Positions 1 through 12,329 of a DNA stretch of 64,000 nucleotides are shown here, one piece after another. Position numbers and translations under genes: made by a program. Each line of letters begins with the position of its first letter. The stretch's first letter is position 1. The stretch spans positions 1,550,001-1,614,000 of the forward strand of contig JAMXBD010000113.1 in assembly GCA_024138025.1 (NCBI GenBank). Reading direction: 5' to 3'. Below the pieces are notes generated by a model, which worked only from the letters and a program-made list of their open reading frames with translations, was not told where the DNA came from and did not search any database. The DNA is from Combretum micranthum. Its lineage: Eukaryota > Streptophyta > Magnoliopsida > Myrtales > Combretaceae.

Positions 1-1204
1 TAAACTTACTATAGACTTTAATGCATATTAATAGGTTTAATATTTAAATTTATCACTTTTAGATTTGATCCCAATGAAGAATATATGTTATATATGACTT
101 TAACTTAACTAATTAATTAAAGAAATATTTGTTGGTGGGTGCATAGTTGTTCTAAATCTTATATGAGGCGACTTTTATTGAATAGATGCCTATTTCTAAT
201 CAAGCTTGTCATCTGACATATTATAGAGTATTACTACTTTATCAAGTACGCAATAACATGCGTGTTGTTTGCATAAGGTATGCATCCTTAAATGAACTAA
301 TTTCAAAGATAACCTAATAATTGAGTATGTTGTCTGTGCTTGTGTCTTTTAATCTAGAGGGAGTGACAACCTTGCTAGGCTATGCTAACACGGTAATTAG
401 GTCCTTAGGTCTCCCTTATTATTATTATTGATATATCATTGGTAGCTCGACATGTAGCTAATAGGGAAAATAATATTGGGATAACGTCTACTTAGACTCA
501 AAGAGAAGTGATGCAATGTGGTTCATCTTTATGGGATCAGTTGAGTTGGATTGTAGTATGGACTGAGATAAATAAAGATGTGTAACGACTATGAATCCCG
601 AACAAGGCTATTACATAAAATGTTATTATAAGAGGTTAAGGTACTTGACCTACTTTAATTAACCCCCTAAATAGCTACTGTTACTTAGGATCCTCAAATT
701 CCAATGGCTTGTTGTCTAGAGTGTGAATACTCTCATATTGGTTTGTCTCTCCTTAAATAATAACCTTTAAATTGCGGCTGTTGTATTGCACATATAATCC
801 AGGTATGTGTACCATATCATGTGTATTTGCATTGTTGTGTATTGGCTTCAGTTCACTCTTTTACTTTTTGGGAGTTGAAGATGATTTAATATGGATTGTT
901 GTGATTACACGAACCATGGATTAAATATTGGTGAGAGGTTGGAAGGGTTGGACTCTTAGACATGCGGAATATTATAATTTTTATTTTCTAAGAGTTTGAT
1001 ATTTGTATTATAAGATTTTAAGAGACTACTTTTAAGAACTTTAGATGTATAATTTCATTAGATACTATGGTTTGTAATATTTAGATAACTATTTCTTAAA
1101 TCTAAAATTGGTAACTCACATTGTTAATGGTAGCTTTTGTGTATAACGCTTAAGTGTTATACGACGGAATTGTTGACTCTCTACACCCTATTTGGGGCAT
1201 GACA
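1..1204 (+). mobile_element. Right part of a long gypsy-type LTR (left end outside window)
   Basis: No coding frame is visible. The stretch ends at a sharp boundary with the terminal motif GGGGCATGACA (about 1194-1204), preceded by a short palindromic word near 1144-1162 (AACGCTTAAGTGTT). An end in TGACA with an inner CTCTACACCC-type stretch is usual for 3' ends of plant Ty3/gypsy LTRs. Directly after it a copia pol reading begins mid-gene, which fits an LTR inserted in, or recombined into, an older copia copy. Strand is inferred from the LTR end only. Confidence 0.4.
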
Positions 1205-1890
1205 AACGCAATGGATGAAAAATGGTGTGGAATGTAAGGAAATAAAATCAATTCCATGTGCTTTTGTTACAGACCTTTAGCAGTCCCGACATAAGTTTTG
1301 TAGTAGGGATGCTGGGTAGATACCAAAGTAATGATGGTATTGATCATTAGAAAGCTGCAAAGAAAGTGTTGAGATATCCACAAGGAACGAAAGACTACAT
1401 GGTCACTTATAAGAGGTTTGATCATTTAAAGTGATTGGATATTCAAATTTAGATTTTGCTAAATGTATAGATAGTAGATTGTCAACATTTGGCTATTTGT
1501 TCTTGTTAGTTAGAGGAGCAATTCTTGGGAAAGTGGCAAATAGTCCATCGTTACTTCATCCACCATGGAAGTAGAATTTGTAGCTTGTTATGAGGTATAA
1601 TTCACACATTATGGTTGTAAATTTTATTTCAAGACTTGCGGTGTCGACACCATAAGCAAGCCGCAAAAAATTTATTTTGATAACTCTACAGCAGTTTTCT
1701 TCTCTAAAAGTGACAAATATTCCAAAGTAGAAAAACACATGGAACTAAAGTACTTTGTTATTAAAGAGGAGATTCAGAAACAAAGAGTGTGTATTGAACG
1801 TATTAGAACGTTCTCATGATTGTAGATCCTTTAACTAAGGGTTTACGGCCAAGGATATTTAAGGAATATGAACATAAATCGGTCTTGGTT
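1205..1890 (+). pseudogene. Ty1/copia pol remnant: end of RT and RNase H
   Basis: Reading the plus strand with frame changes gives the end of copia reverse transcriptase (SIPCAFVTDL, then a PDISFVVG-like segment about 1286-1305). RNase H follows: a KVLRYPQGTKDYMV segment near 1357-1403, an STSGYLFLLAGGAISWKS-like segment near 1475-1540 and ME-EF-AC-E near 1565-1595. The last block, near 1660-1790, reads IYFDNSTAVFFSKSDKYSK followed by KHMELKYFVIKEEIQKQRV. These are the canonical C-terminal blocks of plant copia polyproteins. Stops and frameshifts interrupt it throughout. The 5' part of the element (gag, protease, integrase, most of RT) is missing here, replaced by the LTR end at 1204. Confidence 0.88.
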
Positions 1891-2276
1891 GTATCAATGA
1901 TCGATAATGTTTGATGATGATGTTATAACATTCTATAGCTCAATAATGATATGTTTCTGATAATTTTGAATTTTATTATTCATTATATCTGTGCATGCTT
2001 GATTGTTTGAATAAGAAAATTATGTGTCTTTATGGCAAGTATATGGACCATATGCTGTTTATATACAACTTATGAACCTAACATGGTAAATCCTTAATGT
2101 AACGATATATGGAAAGGAGTATGCAACTATATAGTGTGTGACCACCATAATCCTCATTACATGCATTGTTGTGTAAAGGTACTTATGATGATTGATGGTT
2201 TGAAAGATTTGACTTTTGCTAGCTTTTATGTTATACTGTTAAATGTAATGATGGAACATTTGACCAAGTGGGAGAA
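1891..2276 (+). other. Copia untranslated tail and polypurine tract
   Basis: Noncoding sequence between the RNase H remnant and the LTR. It ends in AAGTGGGAGAA (2266-2276), the polypurine tract that precedes the 3' LTR in many plant copia elements. Confidence 0.6.
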
Positions 2277-2620
2277 TATAAGAAATATAGTCTAATGTCT
2301 TGGCTCATATTTAAATTAGCTCATATTAAATCTAGTTTAGGGTTTCCTGTATTTTGTAGTATGTTAAATCTTAATCGTTAACATAGATACTTGATGGACG
2401 TACCAAATTTAATTTTTTATGTAAGTATATAAACCGGTCTTCTTTCTACTTATTAAGGTAAGCAGTTAAAAGAAAAAGGAAAAAAAAAATATTTTGACTA
2501 TCCATCAAGCTATTTGCTATAATAAGAGAGTTAAGGAAGAAATTAGTTTCGTTGAAGATTGAGAACAACAAAGCTTTCCATCATGTCGAATTACACTCAA
2601 GTAAAGCAATTTATTTTGCT
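2277..2620 (+). mobile_element. Copia 3' LTR (approximate right end)
   Basis: It starts right after the polypurine tract. The expected TGTTAGAAATATAG-type start appears here as TATAAGAAATATAG, so the terminal TG is mutated. A TATA-like AGTATATAAACC lies at about 2425-2436, as expected for the U3 promoter. The right end could not be fixed: no clear CA terminus or target-site duplication was found. Confidence 0.5.
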
Positions 2621-3315
2621 ATAACTAAGTGATTTTATTATATTTAAGATTTGTATGGGCATAAGAGTTTGATATTAATGGTGTTAAATCTTTAAGAGAA
2701 TTAATGCTACACAGAGGAGGTATTTAACTGATATTTTCATAATTTTAGTTCTTAAAATGTCCAATTAAAGTATAAATAATTAAAGTCAAATAGTGTCTAT
2801 TAGATGGTAAGTTGAATACTTCATAAATGTTATCCTTGTAAGTTTCTATCATGAATTTATAACTGCATCATTGGTTTCAAGTAATAATAATACTTCCAAT
2901 CATTTGAGATAAGTGGGCCATTAACTAGGTTTTTATCACTAACCCCAAGACAGTGATGGGTTTTCAATATGGTGAATACACAATAGATATAGGCCCGTAC
3001 ATTTTAATGGTGGACTTACCAATGAGAAGCAATCATGGTACGAAACACCGCAATGTATAGAGTTAATGGACTGCATTATTAAATGCTTGATACAAATGGA
3101 GAATGCTATATGAGAAAGCTAGTGTTGTTGAACAAAGTGTTGCTTTTGGGATGCCAAGCAATATAAACCTTCCATCAAAACAAGATAAGTATTTTATACC
3201 ATGATTATCGGTGCTTACGTTCGAGCATGTGTTTATACAACCCATGTGTCTTTCTATAAATTAAATATTGCCTCAAATAATTTAGTTCTTTTTATTATAC
3301 CAAAATAATACTTTC
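2621..3315. other. Intergenic, nothing recognised
   Basis: AT-rich sequence without a convincing coding frame or known repeat. Short open stretches on the minus strand resemble no family I know. Confidence 0.5.
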
Positions 3316-3409
3316 AAAGACCACAATGAGTATATAGGAAATTTTTAGGTCAAGTCGCTACTTTTTGTTGTACGACAACTTGTGCACAAGTGGTAATCGG
3401 GTCATCCAG

Positions 3410-4240
3410 TGAAAATCGACCTAGAACAAACAAACATACCTAGAACATTAAGCAACATAGGACAAATACTCAAACCTAGGACATAATAGAGGAACCTAGG
3501 ATATCCATTAACTTAGAACAAATGCAAATACCTATAACATATTAAAAGAACTTAGGATATTCCTTCACCTATAATAAAATACACAACTCGGTACATTTCA
3601 AACATATGCTACTAGAGTTTATCCTAGGTATTAGCAAATGTTGTAGGTCATGAGTCCCAGTTACTAGGTCCTAGGTTACTATATATCTCCCAGGTAAGAG
3701 TAGAAGTTCCAGGTCATAGTATACGTAGAACAAATGCAAATACCTAGAACATATTAAAAGAATCTGAGACATTCCTTCACCTAGAACAAAATACAAAACC
3801 CGGTATATTTCGAACATATGCTACTAGAGTTTGTCCTAAGTATTAGTAAATATTTTAGGTCACGAGTCCTAGGTACTAGGTCCTAAGTTACTACATATCT
3901 CCTAGATAAGAGTGGAAGCTCCGAGTCATAGTATACCTAGAACAAATGCAAATACCCAGAACATATTAAAAGAACCTAGAAAATGCCTTCATCAAGCACA
4001 AAAATTAAGAACCCGATACATTTCTAACATGTCTACAACAGTTTGTCCTAGGTATTAGCAAATGTTCTAGGTGAAGAGTCCCAGGTACTACGTACCAGGC
4101 TACTACATATCTCCCAGGTAAGAGTGGAAGTTCCAAGTCATAGTACACTTAGAACAAATGCGAATACCTAGAACATATTAAAAGAACATAGGACATTCCT
4201 TCACTTAGCATAAAAATAAAAAACCTAATACATTTCCAAC
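3410..4240. repeat. Array A1: about 212-bp tandem unit, four copies
   Basis: The anchor AGAACAAATGCAAATACC recurs at about 3513, 3726, 3939 and 4150, a period of 211-213 bp. Each unit carries CCTAGAACATATTAAAAGAA, a CATTCCTTCACC word, a TCCTAGGTATTAGCAAATGT word and CCCAGGTAAGAG. Copies differ by scattered point changes. The unit shares modules with the hairpin units of array A3 on the other side of A2, so A1 and A3 are related. Confidence 0.9.
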
Positions 4241-7065
4241 ATGTCCTAGGTCCATTTTAATGTTCTAGGTCATTATACCTAAGCCAATTATAAATGTTCT
4301 AGGTCATTACACGTGTCTTAAGTCCCTTTTAGTGTTCTAGGTGATTTGTAATATATCACTTTTAAATGTTCTAAGTCTATACACATGTCTCAGGTCCCTT
4401 TTAATTTTTTAGGTGATTTGTAATATATCGCTTTTAAATATTCTAGGTCCCTTCTAGTGCTCTAGGCCATTTGTTTTAGGTGCTACAAAGATGCTAAGTT
4501 TGTGTCCTAGGTCACTTTTATATATTCTAGGACCTTACACATGTCCTAAGTCCCTTCAAAGTGTTATAGGCCATTTGTAACACGATGCTACGTCATTTGT
4601 CTAAGATCACTATAAAATGTTCTTGGTTACTTTTAGTGTTCTAGGTAGCTTTGAAATGTTCTAGGTACTTACATATGGCCTAAGTCCCTTTTAAATGTTC
4701 TAGGTCTTTACGCACGTCTTAGGTCGCTTTTAGTGTTATAGGTCATTTGTCCTAAGTGGCTTACTTACACATGGCTTAGGTTCCTTTTAAATATTTTAGG
4801 TCCTTACACATGTCCTAGGTCTCTTTTAATGTTATATGTCATTTATCCTAGGTTAACTTAATATGTTCTAGGTCCTTACACGTCCTATGTCACTTTTAGA
4901 TTTCTATGTCATTTCTCCTAAGTCACTGTAAAATGTCTAGGTCCTTAACACAAGTTCTAGGTCCCTTTTAATGTTCTAGGTTATTTGTTCCCAGGTCATA
5001 TATAAATGTTTCGGGTCCTTATATATGTCCTAGGTCCTTTTTAGTGTTCTGGGTCATTTGTAATAGGTTACATTTAAATGTTTGAGCTCCTTACACATAT
5101 CTCAAGTCCGGTTTAACGCTATAAGTCATTTGTCCTAGTCAATTTAAAATGCTTTAGGTCCTTACACATGTCTCAGGTCGCTTTTAGATTTGTAGGTCAT
5201 TTGCCTTGGTCACTTAAAAATATTTAAGGTCTTTAAAACAAGTCTTAGGTCCCTTTTAATATTCTAGTTCATTTGTTCCTAGGTTAATTACAAACGTTCT
5301 AGGTCCTTATACATGTTCTAGGTCTCTTTTAGTGTTCTAGATCATTTTTAATAGGTTACATTTAAATGTTCCAAGTCTTTACACATCTCCTAGGTCCCTT
5401 TTAATGTTATAGGTCATTTGTTCTAAGTTCTTACACATCCTATGTCACTTTTAGATTTCTATGTCATTTCTCCTAGGTCACTTTAAAATGTTCTAGGTCC
5501 TTAACAGTTAACACAAGTCCTAGGTCTCTTTTAATGTTCTAAGTTATTTGTTCCTAGGTCATTTATAAATGTTCTAGGTCCTTATACATGTCTTAGGTCC
5601 CTTTGAGTGTTCTAGGTCATTTGTCATAGGTCACATTTAAATGTTCTAGCTCCTTACACATGTCCTAGGTCTTGTTTAATGTTATAGTTCATTTATCTTA
5701 GGTCAATTTAAAATGTTATAGGTCCTTACACATGTTTTAGGTCACTTTTAGATTTCTAGGTCATTTGCTTAGGTCACTTTAAAATGTTCTAGGTCCTTAA
5801 CACAAGTCCTAGGTCTCTTTTAATGTTCTAGGTCATTTGTTCCTAGGTCAGTTATAAATGCTCTAGGCTCTTATACATGTCCTATGTCCCTTTAATGTTC
5901 TAGGTCATTTTTATTTGGTCACATTTAAATGTTCTAGGTCCTACACATGTCCTAGATCTCTTTTAATGTTCTAGGTCATTTGTTCCTCGATCAATTATAA
6001 ATGTTCTAGGTATTTATATATGTCATAGGTCCCTTTTAGTGTTTTAGGTCATTTTCAATAGGTCACATTTAAATGTTCTAGGTCCTTACACATGTGCTGG
6101 GTCTCTTTTTATGTTATAGGTTATTTGTCCTAGTCAACTTAAAATGTTCTTAGTCCTTACACATTTCCAAGGTCCCTTTTAAATTTCTATGTAATTTGTC
6201 CTAGTTCACTTTAAAATGTTTACGGTCCTTAACACAAATCCTATGTCCCTTTTAATGTTTAAGAATATTTGTTACTGTGTCAATTATAAATGTTCTAGGT
6301 CCTTACACATGTCCTAGGGCCCTTTTAATGTCATAGGTCATTTGTTCTAGGTCAACTTAAAATGTTCTAGGTCCTTACACATGTCCTAGGTCCCTTTTAG
6401 ATTTATATGTTATTTGTCCTAGTTCACTTTAAAATGTTCAAGGTCCTTAAGAAAATATCCTGGGTCCCTTTTAATGTTCAAGGCCATTTGTTCCTAAATC
6501 AATTATTAATGTTCTAAGTCAATTGTCATAAGTCGTTTTTAAATGTTCTAGGTCCTTTCACATATCCTATGTCCCTTTTATTGTTCTAAAGCATTTGTCT
6601 TAGGTCACTTTAAAATTTTTCTAGGTCTTTACATATGTCCTATGTCCATTTTAGTGTTCTAGGTCATTTGTCCGAGGTCACTTTAAAATGTTCAAGGACC
6701 TTACACATGTCCTAGGTTGCTTTTAGTGTTTTAAGTCGTTTGTCCTAGCTGACATTAAAATGTTATAAGTCCTTAACCATGTCCAGGTCCCTTTAGTATT
6801 TTAGTTAATTTGTCCCAGGTTCTTCCTAAGTTTTCTAGGTCCTTACATGCCCTAGTCCCTTATAAGTGTACTTGGTCATTTGTTTTATTTGCTAAAAAGA
6901 TGCTAAGTAATTTTCCTATGTCACTTTTGATAATTCTAGATCCTCACACATGTCTAGGTCCTTTTTAGTGTTGTAGGTCATTTGTCCTGGTTCCCTTCTA
7001 AGTGATGTATTTAGGCCATTTGTGCTAGGTGAAGGAATTTCTCGGGTTCTTTTAATATGTTATTG
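4241..7065. repeat. Array A2: 18-bp / 72-bp / 288-bp higher-order minisatellite
   Basis: The basic word is an 18-bp TAGGTC-N-ATGTTC type. Four variants in order (CCTTACACATGT, CCCTTTTAATGTT, CATTTGTCCT and CACTTTAAAATGTT contexts) make a 72-bp unit. A variant unit with CCTTAACACAAGT recurs at about 4941, 5230, 5505 and 5793, every 275-289 bp, and then at about 6227 and 6443. That indicates a higher-order repeat of four 72-bp units. Orientation of the core word (TGTTCTAGG) is opposite to that of array B. Confidence 0.92.
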
Positions 7066-8335
7066 GTCATCGGATTTGCTTAGGTGTATGATGACCTGGG
7101 ACATATGAAGTAACCTGAGACCTAACGGAAAATAAAGACCTCGGTACATTTCGAATGTGTGCATGGGTCCCAAGTTAATACATATCTTCTAAGTAAGAGA
7201 GGAAATTCCAAGTCATCTTCCATCTAGAACAAATGCGAATACCTAGAACATATTAAAAGAACCTAGGCCATTCCTCCACTTAACATAAAATAAAGAACCC
7301 ATTACATTTGTTCTAGTTTCTAAGCTAAATATACCGGGTTATTTATTCTTTGCTATATGAAGGAATGTCCCAGATTCTTTTAATATATTCTAGGTATTCA
7401 CATTTGCTATAGGTGCAAGATGACCTGGAATTTCCTCTCCTACCTTGAACATATGTATTAAGCTGGGACCTTGTACCTGGGTAATGTGAACTAGAACATA
7501 TGCAAATACCGAAGACTAACAACAGTAGCACATGTTTGAAATGTACCAGGTTCCTTATTTTGTGCCAAGCGAAGGAATTTATGGGGTTATTTTAATATGT
7601 TATAGGTCATCGGATTTGCTCTATGTGTACGATGACCTAGGACATATGAAGTAACCTGGGACCTAGCAAAAAATAAAGACCCCTATGCATATCGATCGTA
7701 TGCACAAGTCCCCGGTTGATACATATGTCCCAGGTAAGAGAGCAAATTCCAGGTCATCTTCCACCTAGAACATATTAAAAGAACCTAGGATATTCCTTCG
7801 CCTAGCACGAAATAAAGAATCCGTTACATATGTTCTAGTTTCTAAGCTAAATGTGCTGGGTTATTTATTTTTTGCTATGTGAAGGAATGTCCAAGGTCCT
7901 TATTATATAATATAGGAATTCGCATTTGCTCCAAGTGCAAGATGACCTGGAATTCCCTCTCCTACCCGAGACATATGTATTAACTTAGGACCTTGTACTT
8001 GGGTAACATGACTGGAACGTATGCAAATACCCAAGATAATGCAGTAGCACACGTTCGAAATGTACCAAGTTCCTTATTTTGTGATAAGCGAAGGAATTTC
8101 CCGAGTTATTTTAATATGTTATAGGTCATCGGATTTGCTCTATGTGTACGATGACCTTGGACATATGAAGTACCCTGGGACCTAGCAGAAAATAAAGACC
8201 CCGGTGCATTTCGATCATATGCATGGGCCCCCGGTTAATGGTAAGAGAGAAAATTCCAGGTCATCTTTCACCTAGTACAAATGCAAATACCTAGAATATA
8301 TTAAAAGAACCCGAGACATTCCTACATCTAATGTA
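7066..8335. repeat. Array A3: about 520-540-bp units, each containing a long hairpin
   Basis: The anchor GGTCATCGGATTTGCT recurs at about 7065, 7605 and 8125. Each full unit contains a long inverted repeat. In the first, about 7188-7300 pairs with about 7336-7446 around a loop of roughly 35 bp. The second copy spans about 7730-7965. The last unit is truncated near 8335. Confidence 0.85.
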
Positions 8336-8931
8336 TGAGGATGATGAAATTTTTGTTGGTGAGTAGTTATACTATGCTTGATCGGGTAAAAACCGATATA
8401 AAGTTAAGAGAAATTAATGAAATAGGATGGAAGTGGAAGCTTGTTAGGGCCATTCATTCAACAGATCAAACTAAACTATAAAATGCTATTCTTTTATATT
8501 TTAGTTTAGTTTTATGGTTTGGTTCAGAAAAAATTAAATTGTTTATGGTTCTATTCGAGTCGAGGGGTTGAACCGAACCAAATTATTTGAATCCTAACCG
8601 ATCCGCTTTACATAAAAAAAAACCTAGAGTCATTTTATTTATTTATAATTTTAATATCATATATGTATATAAAATATTAGAATAGATTTGAAATGGAATT
8701 ACAATTCTGTATTTTAATGCCATTCTTCTATTTATAGTAGGATAATTAGAGATGGAACTTTCCATGAGACTTGCATGGAATTAGTGATCCAACACAGGCA
8801 ATGGGAAGCTATCCAACCCAATGGAAAGCTAAAGAAATAAAGTAAAAACGATGGAAATTTTTCAATTTTGGTGGGACTATACTTCTCTCTAAAATTTGAG
8901 AGAATTCAGTGGAAATTGATGGAAGTGTATC
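8336..8931. other. Spacer, unassigned
   Basis: No coding frame. A short stretch at 8505-8610 with TTTATGGTTTGGTTC and GAACCGAACCAAATT words looks like a MITE fragment with inverted ends. Otherwise nothing is recognised. Confidence 0.4.
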
Positions 8932-11732
8932 TGTAATGCTTTAAATTAAAGGCATTACAATCGGCCACATGTCCTTACTTGAGATAGACACGCTAAGGCT
9001 ATTACTGCCCTAATCCACAAATACAAATGTAACCATCAATCACTCACATAAGGGGGTATCTGTTTAAAACATTTCATATAACAATCTCTAGTAAAACCTA
9101 GTTGGTATAAACCAAAGCCAACTCAAATCAAGAATTTAACCATTAGAAGAGAAGTCTCATAACAAAATCAGAAACATAAAACATTAAATTCTTAAAAACA
9201 TATAAACTTCTTAAGTTCTTTGATTGTTTATCTCCAAGCCAGAAAATCTAAACATTAGCAGAAAAATCAAGTCAACTATCGTTCTCTCCATAGTCCACAT
9301 AAACGCCATAGCCTAATAGATAAAAAACTATTGGATCTTCATCTTTCCCTAAAAAAGATGAAGGAATAAGCACAAAGGCCCATACGCCATACCGCATACA
9401 CATACATATGAACAAGCATTAGACAATTTAACATACAACCTAAAAACTAATGCAGCAACCATAGATTATTATCTTTTATTAGCTAGCAAACAACATGGTT
9501 CCACATTTCAAAACTATTGTGCACTAGTCCCAAACCCGGAGTAGCTCATGCCTCTGTAAAAGCAACTAGTATAGAAAATAGGTAATATATACATATATTG
9601 GTGTTGGGAACATCCCATACACTCGAAGTACTATAATCGTACCACTCATAGACTACCGGAATCATCTCTATGCATAAAGTCCACTCGAGCCAACCTTACA
9701 TATAGATCATTAGGGCGTCGTCTTATTAGCAATGGTCCTCTCAATCTACTAGACCCAACCATAGACATATAGCAAACAAAATTTTAAAATCCATATATCA
9801 TTAGATTTATTTATAAAATCCTAATCCTGCTAATCACAAGTAGCAAATAAGGTAAGGTCATACCTGAATCAGTTTTAGGAACATAACTCTAATTCCACCA
9901 ATACATCTGATCACATAAACAAAATCTCACTCTTAACATGTTTTCATAAAACAATTACATTCTTTTTATAATATAAACCATAATTTGAAAAGAACAACAA
10001 TCATAGTTTGGTACACCCACTTCCTTTGATTTTGTAAAACCACCAAATCTCCAAACTCCACAATTTAGAGTTTTCCTCCAAAATTATCACAAATTTTGAT
10101 TTCTTTCAAAATCTACTGAGAAATTCACAAAACTTTCACCTTTAAATCTCTAAAAGAATCGAGATATATCACTTATATATTTCTTTGGTTCTTCTTCTGC
10201 TTCTTTGATTATAGAACACAAAAACTCCAAGATTCCCTTAGAAACCCAAAAGAAAATTTTAAAAAAGATCATTTCCTTGAAATTCTCTAAAGAATTAAAG
10301 AGGATCTACTCACCTTGATCTTATATCTTGATCTCCTTTGATGCAAGGATCATTAGAAGAGAGGTTTTTGAGAGATTTCTAAGCTTAGGAATGAGTTTTG
10401 GTGAAGGAAGAAGCCTAGGATATAGAGAAAATTCAAAAAACCCTTTTAATTTTCAAATAAGAAAGGCCGGCGACTTAAGAAAGAAGGCTGGTGGCTTAGA
10501 GCAATTGGATTTAATATTTGTCCATGTAGGCCGGCTATACGCCGGTTGTGTATAGGAGCAACGTCAGTGGCATGCCTTTGGCCTTTGGCCGGTCTAAGTC
10601 CTCCATCCACTTATCTTCCATTTCGTCTCTTCATCTTCAATCACGTGTTTGTCAAACGATAAAATATTTAATTATACATTAGGGTGGACCATAAAACTAG
10701 GGATGCAATCGAGTAAGCCATTAACGGGTTTTCGACCCGTCCAAACCGTTAAAAACCTTGTACAATTGAACCCTATAGGATAATAGTACGGGGTTTGGAT
10801 ATAGGTTAAAACCCCTATAGGGTATTAGGGTTTGGTTTGGCTACTACTAAAACCCGATGGATACCCACCCGACCCGTTAGTCCTAGTAAAAAAAAATTGT
10901 AATTTAAATACATTTACTAAATGTAAACATAGTAACAGGTTAAATTTAAAAACAGATTGGCAAAGAGAAGGTGAATTTCTATATTATTATACTATTATTT
11001 TATTGACTTATTCTTCTTTTTATTATTGTTTTTTTTTCTAAGCATTATTGATATTTGATGATGATGAGTTGTTTATGGACCCCTGGATCCCTAAGATTGT
11101 TTCGGAGTAAGCACTCTAGTGCTGATTTGTTTACTTTAATTTAAAGATAATAAATTTTTGCTGCTACATTGCATTTAATTAAGCTCATGTGTCACTCCGT
11201 ATGTGATTATATTATTGTGTACTGGGCTTCAACTTATTCTTCTTGTTATTGTTGTTTTCTTTCCAAGTGTTATTGATAGTTGATGATGATGGTGTTGTTG
11301 TTGATGAGTTGTTGATAATGACGATGTCTGACTTGAGTATAGGCAAATCTAGAGATATAAGAGGAAGAGTAAAATGAAGTAGGGCATTGGATTATTTGTT
11401 TTTATTTTATTTTGAAAGAACTAGATTTAATCTTTTAAAATATGTATCTTTCTTAAAGGCCTGGTGGTGCCAAATATTTTGTAATAAGCTTTTAAAGCTT
11501 TGTTTAAGTGAAAGTTCTTCCACTTGTGAGAATGGAAGCTAGAAATGTGTTTATTTGAATTGTTATTCCGTCTCAAATCCAGTTACCTTTATAATCTAAT
11601 TAAACAATTTCAGAATATAAAATCGGCTAGCAATGTTCAACATAAACAATTTTTTAAAGGAAAGCCTAAGCATATAATACATGAGGTATTATACGTAGCG
11701 GTAACTACCTTAATTAAATTTAAGGCGTTACA
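8932..11732. mobile_element. Possible solo long LTR of a gypsy-type element
   Basis: It starts TGTAATGCTTTAAATT (8932) and ends TTTAAGGCGTTACA (11732), an inverted pair typical of TGTAACGCC...GGCGTTACA plant gypsy LTRs. No gag or pol is inside. The part at about 8970-9230 resembles 24187-24440. The part at about 11130-11260 shares a GTGTACTGGGCTTCAACT-like segment with about 830-870 in the LTR at the window start. Flanking 5-mers (GTATC / CTTAT) do not match, so no target duplication supports it. A short GGTACCCGACCC-type repeat (about 10680-10880) lies inside. Confidence 0.4.
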
Positions 11733-12329
11733 CTTATAATGTATATAATTAATATCTATAATAAGCAAATGACACTTATTAACTCAAATAAGTATATTAA
11801 GATATATGCTATATGTATAGGACTTATACGTTGTATTATTATATATAATACATATATATAACATAAAATTTATATAAAATATGTATTTCTATCTAATAAT
11901 AACAAGTATTGCTTAACTAAAAAGTAAGAATAGTAATATCGTATGACTTTTGGGCCCAATAGACCTACCAAGTGTATTTTCATGCTTTTGGGCCTAATAG
12001 GTTGTATTTGAGCCCAAAAGACACTTCAATGCCCAAAAATGAGTAATGGATTTAAATAATTTGAATTAGGCCCAATTAGAATGGTTATCAGTTATTGGGC
12101 TCATAAGTGAAATAAAATGGGCCATTCAAGTTGAAATCAATAGGCACATTTCAGTTCAAATAGGCCTATTTTCAATGCATGTGCATGATATAAAATATAG
12201 ATTATATATAATATATTATATAAATACATATCAATATTATGCTTAAAAATGAGTAATGGACTTAAAAAATTTAAATTGGGCCCAATTGGAATGGTTATGG
12301 GTTATTGGGCTCATAATTGGAATAGGATC
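11733..12329. repeat. GGCCCA/TGGGCC-rich repeat with internal 207-bp duplication
   Basis: Words GGGCCCAATAG, AGGCCCAATTAG, GGGCCCAATTGG and TTGGGCTCATAA recur. The segment at about 12033-12110 (AAAAATGAGTAATGGA onward) is repeated at about 12240-12316 with roughly 85 percent similarity by eye. A related stretch occurs at 24930-25680. No coding potential. Confidence 0.65.

Noticed and set aside
3340..3420. CACTA transposon terminus, suggested by short subterminal repeats
   Set aside because: No CACTA/CACTG end was found at either array edge, and the transposase fragment is of MULE and not CACTA type.
3410..8335. CRISPR-like array because of short regular repeats
   Set aside because: Repeats are degenerate, contiguous and hierarchical with no unique spacers, and the sequence is plant nuclear DNA.
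10328..10555. Candidate small gene of 75 codons
   Set aside because: It lies in an LTR-like block, has no known motif, and its composition matches LTR leader sequence.
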